In this document: piece by piece, positions 63,131-64,000 of the stretch
Position numbering within the stretch: position 1 is the stretch's first letter
Layout of the letters: the number at the start of each line of letters is the position of its first letter
Source of the DNA: Schizophyllum amplum
Taxonomy: Eukaryota > Basidiomycota > Agaricomycetes > Agaricales > Schizophyllaceae
Reading direction: 5' to 3'
DNA: 64,000 bases
NCBI GenBank assembly: GCA_007026445.1
Contig: VDMD01000104.1
Location: 17,265-81,264, forward strand
Position numbers and translations under genes: made by a program
The notes under the pieces: model-generated
The model's input: only the letters and a program-made list of their open reading frames with translations
The model's database searches: none
What the model was told of the DNA's origin: nothing

Positions 63131-63816
63131 GTTAAACCTTTAGTGGGCTACTTTGAGGTGTCTGAACGTCGTTGCCATCTGTTTCGCCACTCCCAAACTC
63201 CGTTTCAGCCGTTGCCATTGCCGAAGTGTCTCTTGATGGCACCAAATTCTTCCATTTCGAAGCTGTCACCGGCATTCTAATCTTACATTTACGCGACCTG
63301 ACCAGTTTTGAGGCCTCTAGTCGGCTGTCAAAACCGCCGATGGTTCTCCCGACTGCCTGATGTGCCCGCTGCGACGTGGTTGTGGCGGTTCTCCTTACTG
63401 TGCTGGCACTGCCAACACGGTTCTCCTTGTTAGCGGTGGTCCTCCATGCCGTTCTCGTCACGTCTGATACCCCCATCGTTGGTTTAGCCGCTGCCGGGCA
63501 GTACCTTTTTGATTGCCGTCGTCAACACCGGCATCTGCAGTTTGCATTACCGCGATCTTGACATGTCTGATCCGCTGTCAAAACCCTTAATGGTTGCCCC
63601 CACATGCCGATTGACTCTCTCTCGGCCTTTCATCTCGGCAATCAGGTTAGGTTTTGGTAGGCAGTTGCGGTGGTTCTCCTGACATGCCGTTCTCATCACG
63701 TCTGATACCCTCATCGTTGGTTTAGCCGCTGCCGAGCAGTACCTTTTTGATTGCCGTCGTCAACACTGGCATCTGCAGTTTGCATTACCGCGATCTTGGC
63801 ATGTCTGATCCGCTAT
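63131..63816. repeat. Telomere-associated repeat, period about 240 bp
   Basis: The block gccgttctcatcacgtctga through gcatgtctgatccgct occurs at about 63449-63582 and again at 63688-63815 with few changes. A third, diverged copy of the downstream part (gctgtcaaaaccgccgatgg) lies near 63325. Confidence 0.85.
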
Positions 63817-64000
63817 TTAGGGTTAGGGTTAGGGTTAGGGTTAGGGTTAGGGTTAGGGTTAGGGTTAGGGTTAGGGTTAGGGTTAGGGTTAGGGTTAGGG
63901 TTAGGGTTAGGGTTAGGGTTAGGGTTAGGGTTAGGGTTAGGGTTAGGGTTAGGGTTAGGGTTAGGGTTAGGGTTAGGGTTAGGGTAGGGTTTTAGGGGGG
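63817..64000 (+). repeat. Telomere, (TTAGGG)n
   Basis: 28 perfect TTAGGG units run 63817-63984, followed by an imperfect tail (taggg, ttttagggggg). The G-rich strand runs outward, so this is the right chromosome end. Confidence 0.98.

Noticed and set aside
63747..63995. Frames of repeated Arg-Val or Leu-Gly at the right end
   Set aside because: They are translations of TTAGGG repeats.

Overview
The window is a chromosome end of a filamentous basidiomycete, most likely a wood-decay Agaricomycete (inference). The right edge is a 28-unit (TTAGGG)n telomere. Genes have many 46-60 bp introns with GTRNGT donors. The protein repertoire (DUF6589, tandem F-box-like/LRR proteins, KDZ-transposon-associated CxC5/CxC6 protein, Ty1/copia) is typical of that group. 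No bacterial-type features were seen.

Layout. (1) 1-22 kb is a gene-bearing arm. It holds the 3' end of a DUF6589 gene, an F-box-like gene, a divergent Cdc20/Fizzy-type WD40 gene, and six spliced genes (2.8-4.3, 7.2-8.1, 13.6-14.3, 16.7-17.3, 18.0-20.5, 21.1-22.0 kb). I read these six as one undescribed family: disordered proteins carrying an SxPDL-like motif and ending in a separate small exon that encodes a basic amphipathic tail. (2) 8.6-12.8 kb and 40.7-46.0 kb are the two arms of an inverted segmental duplication carrying F-box-like genes and small membrane-protein remnants. Each arm has decayed differently. (3) Between the arms, 23.0-40.0 kb holds two tail-to-tail genes: a Cys-rich gene on + and a complete CxC5/CxC6 KDZ-associated gene on -. 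The + gene is split by a full-length Ty1/copia retrotransposon (25057-37449) with identical 333 bp LTRs and a TCTGA target duplication. The copia pol gene is itself split twice by non-coding elements of 3.3 and 3.8 kb. These two share terminal sequence and make 7 bp target duplications. (4) 46.5-48.6 kb is an intact 11-exon MFS transporter, followed by a small coiled-coil gene with repeat-filled introns. (5) 51-61 kb is a mosaic of degenerate minisatellites with one intact four-exon glutaredoxin gene inside it. (6) 61-64 kb holds an LTR-like stretch, telomere-associated repeats of about 240 bp, and the telomere.

The genes do not form a pathway or operon. The window reads as subtelomeric turnover: local paralogue expansion, inverted duplication, recent nested transposition and tandem-repeat growth around a few conserved housekeeping-type genes (MFS transporter, glutaredoxin). 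All splice models were inferred by eye from splice signals, frame continuity and paralogue comparison; no RNA evidence was available.
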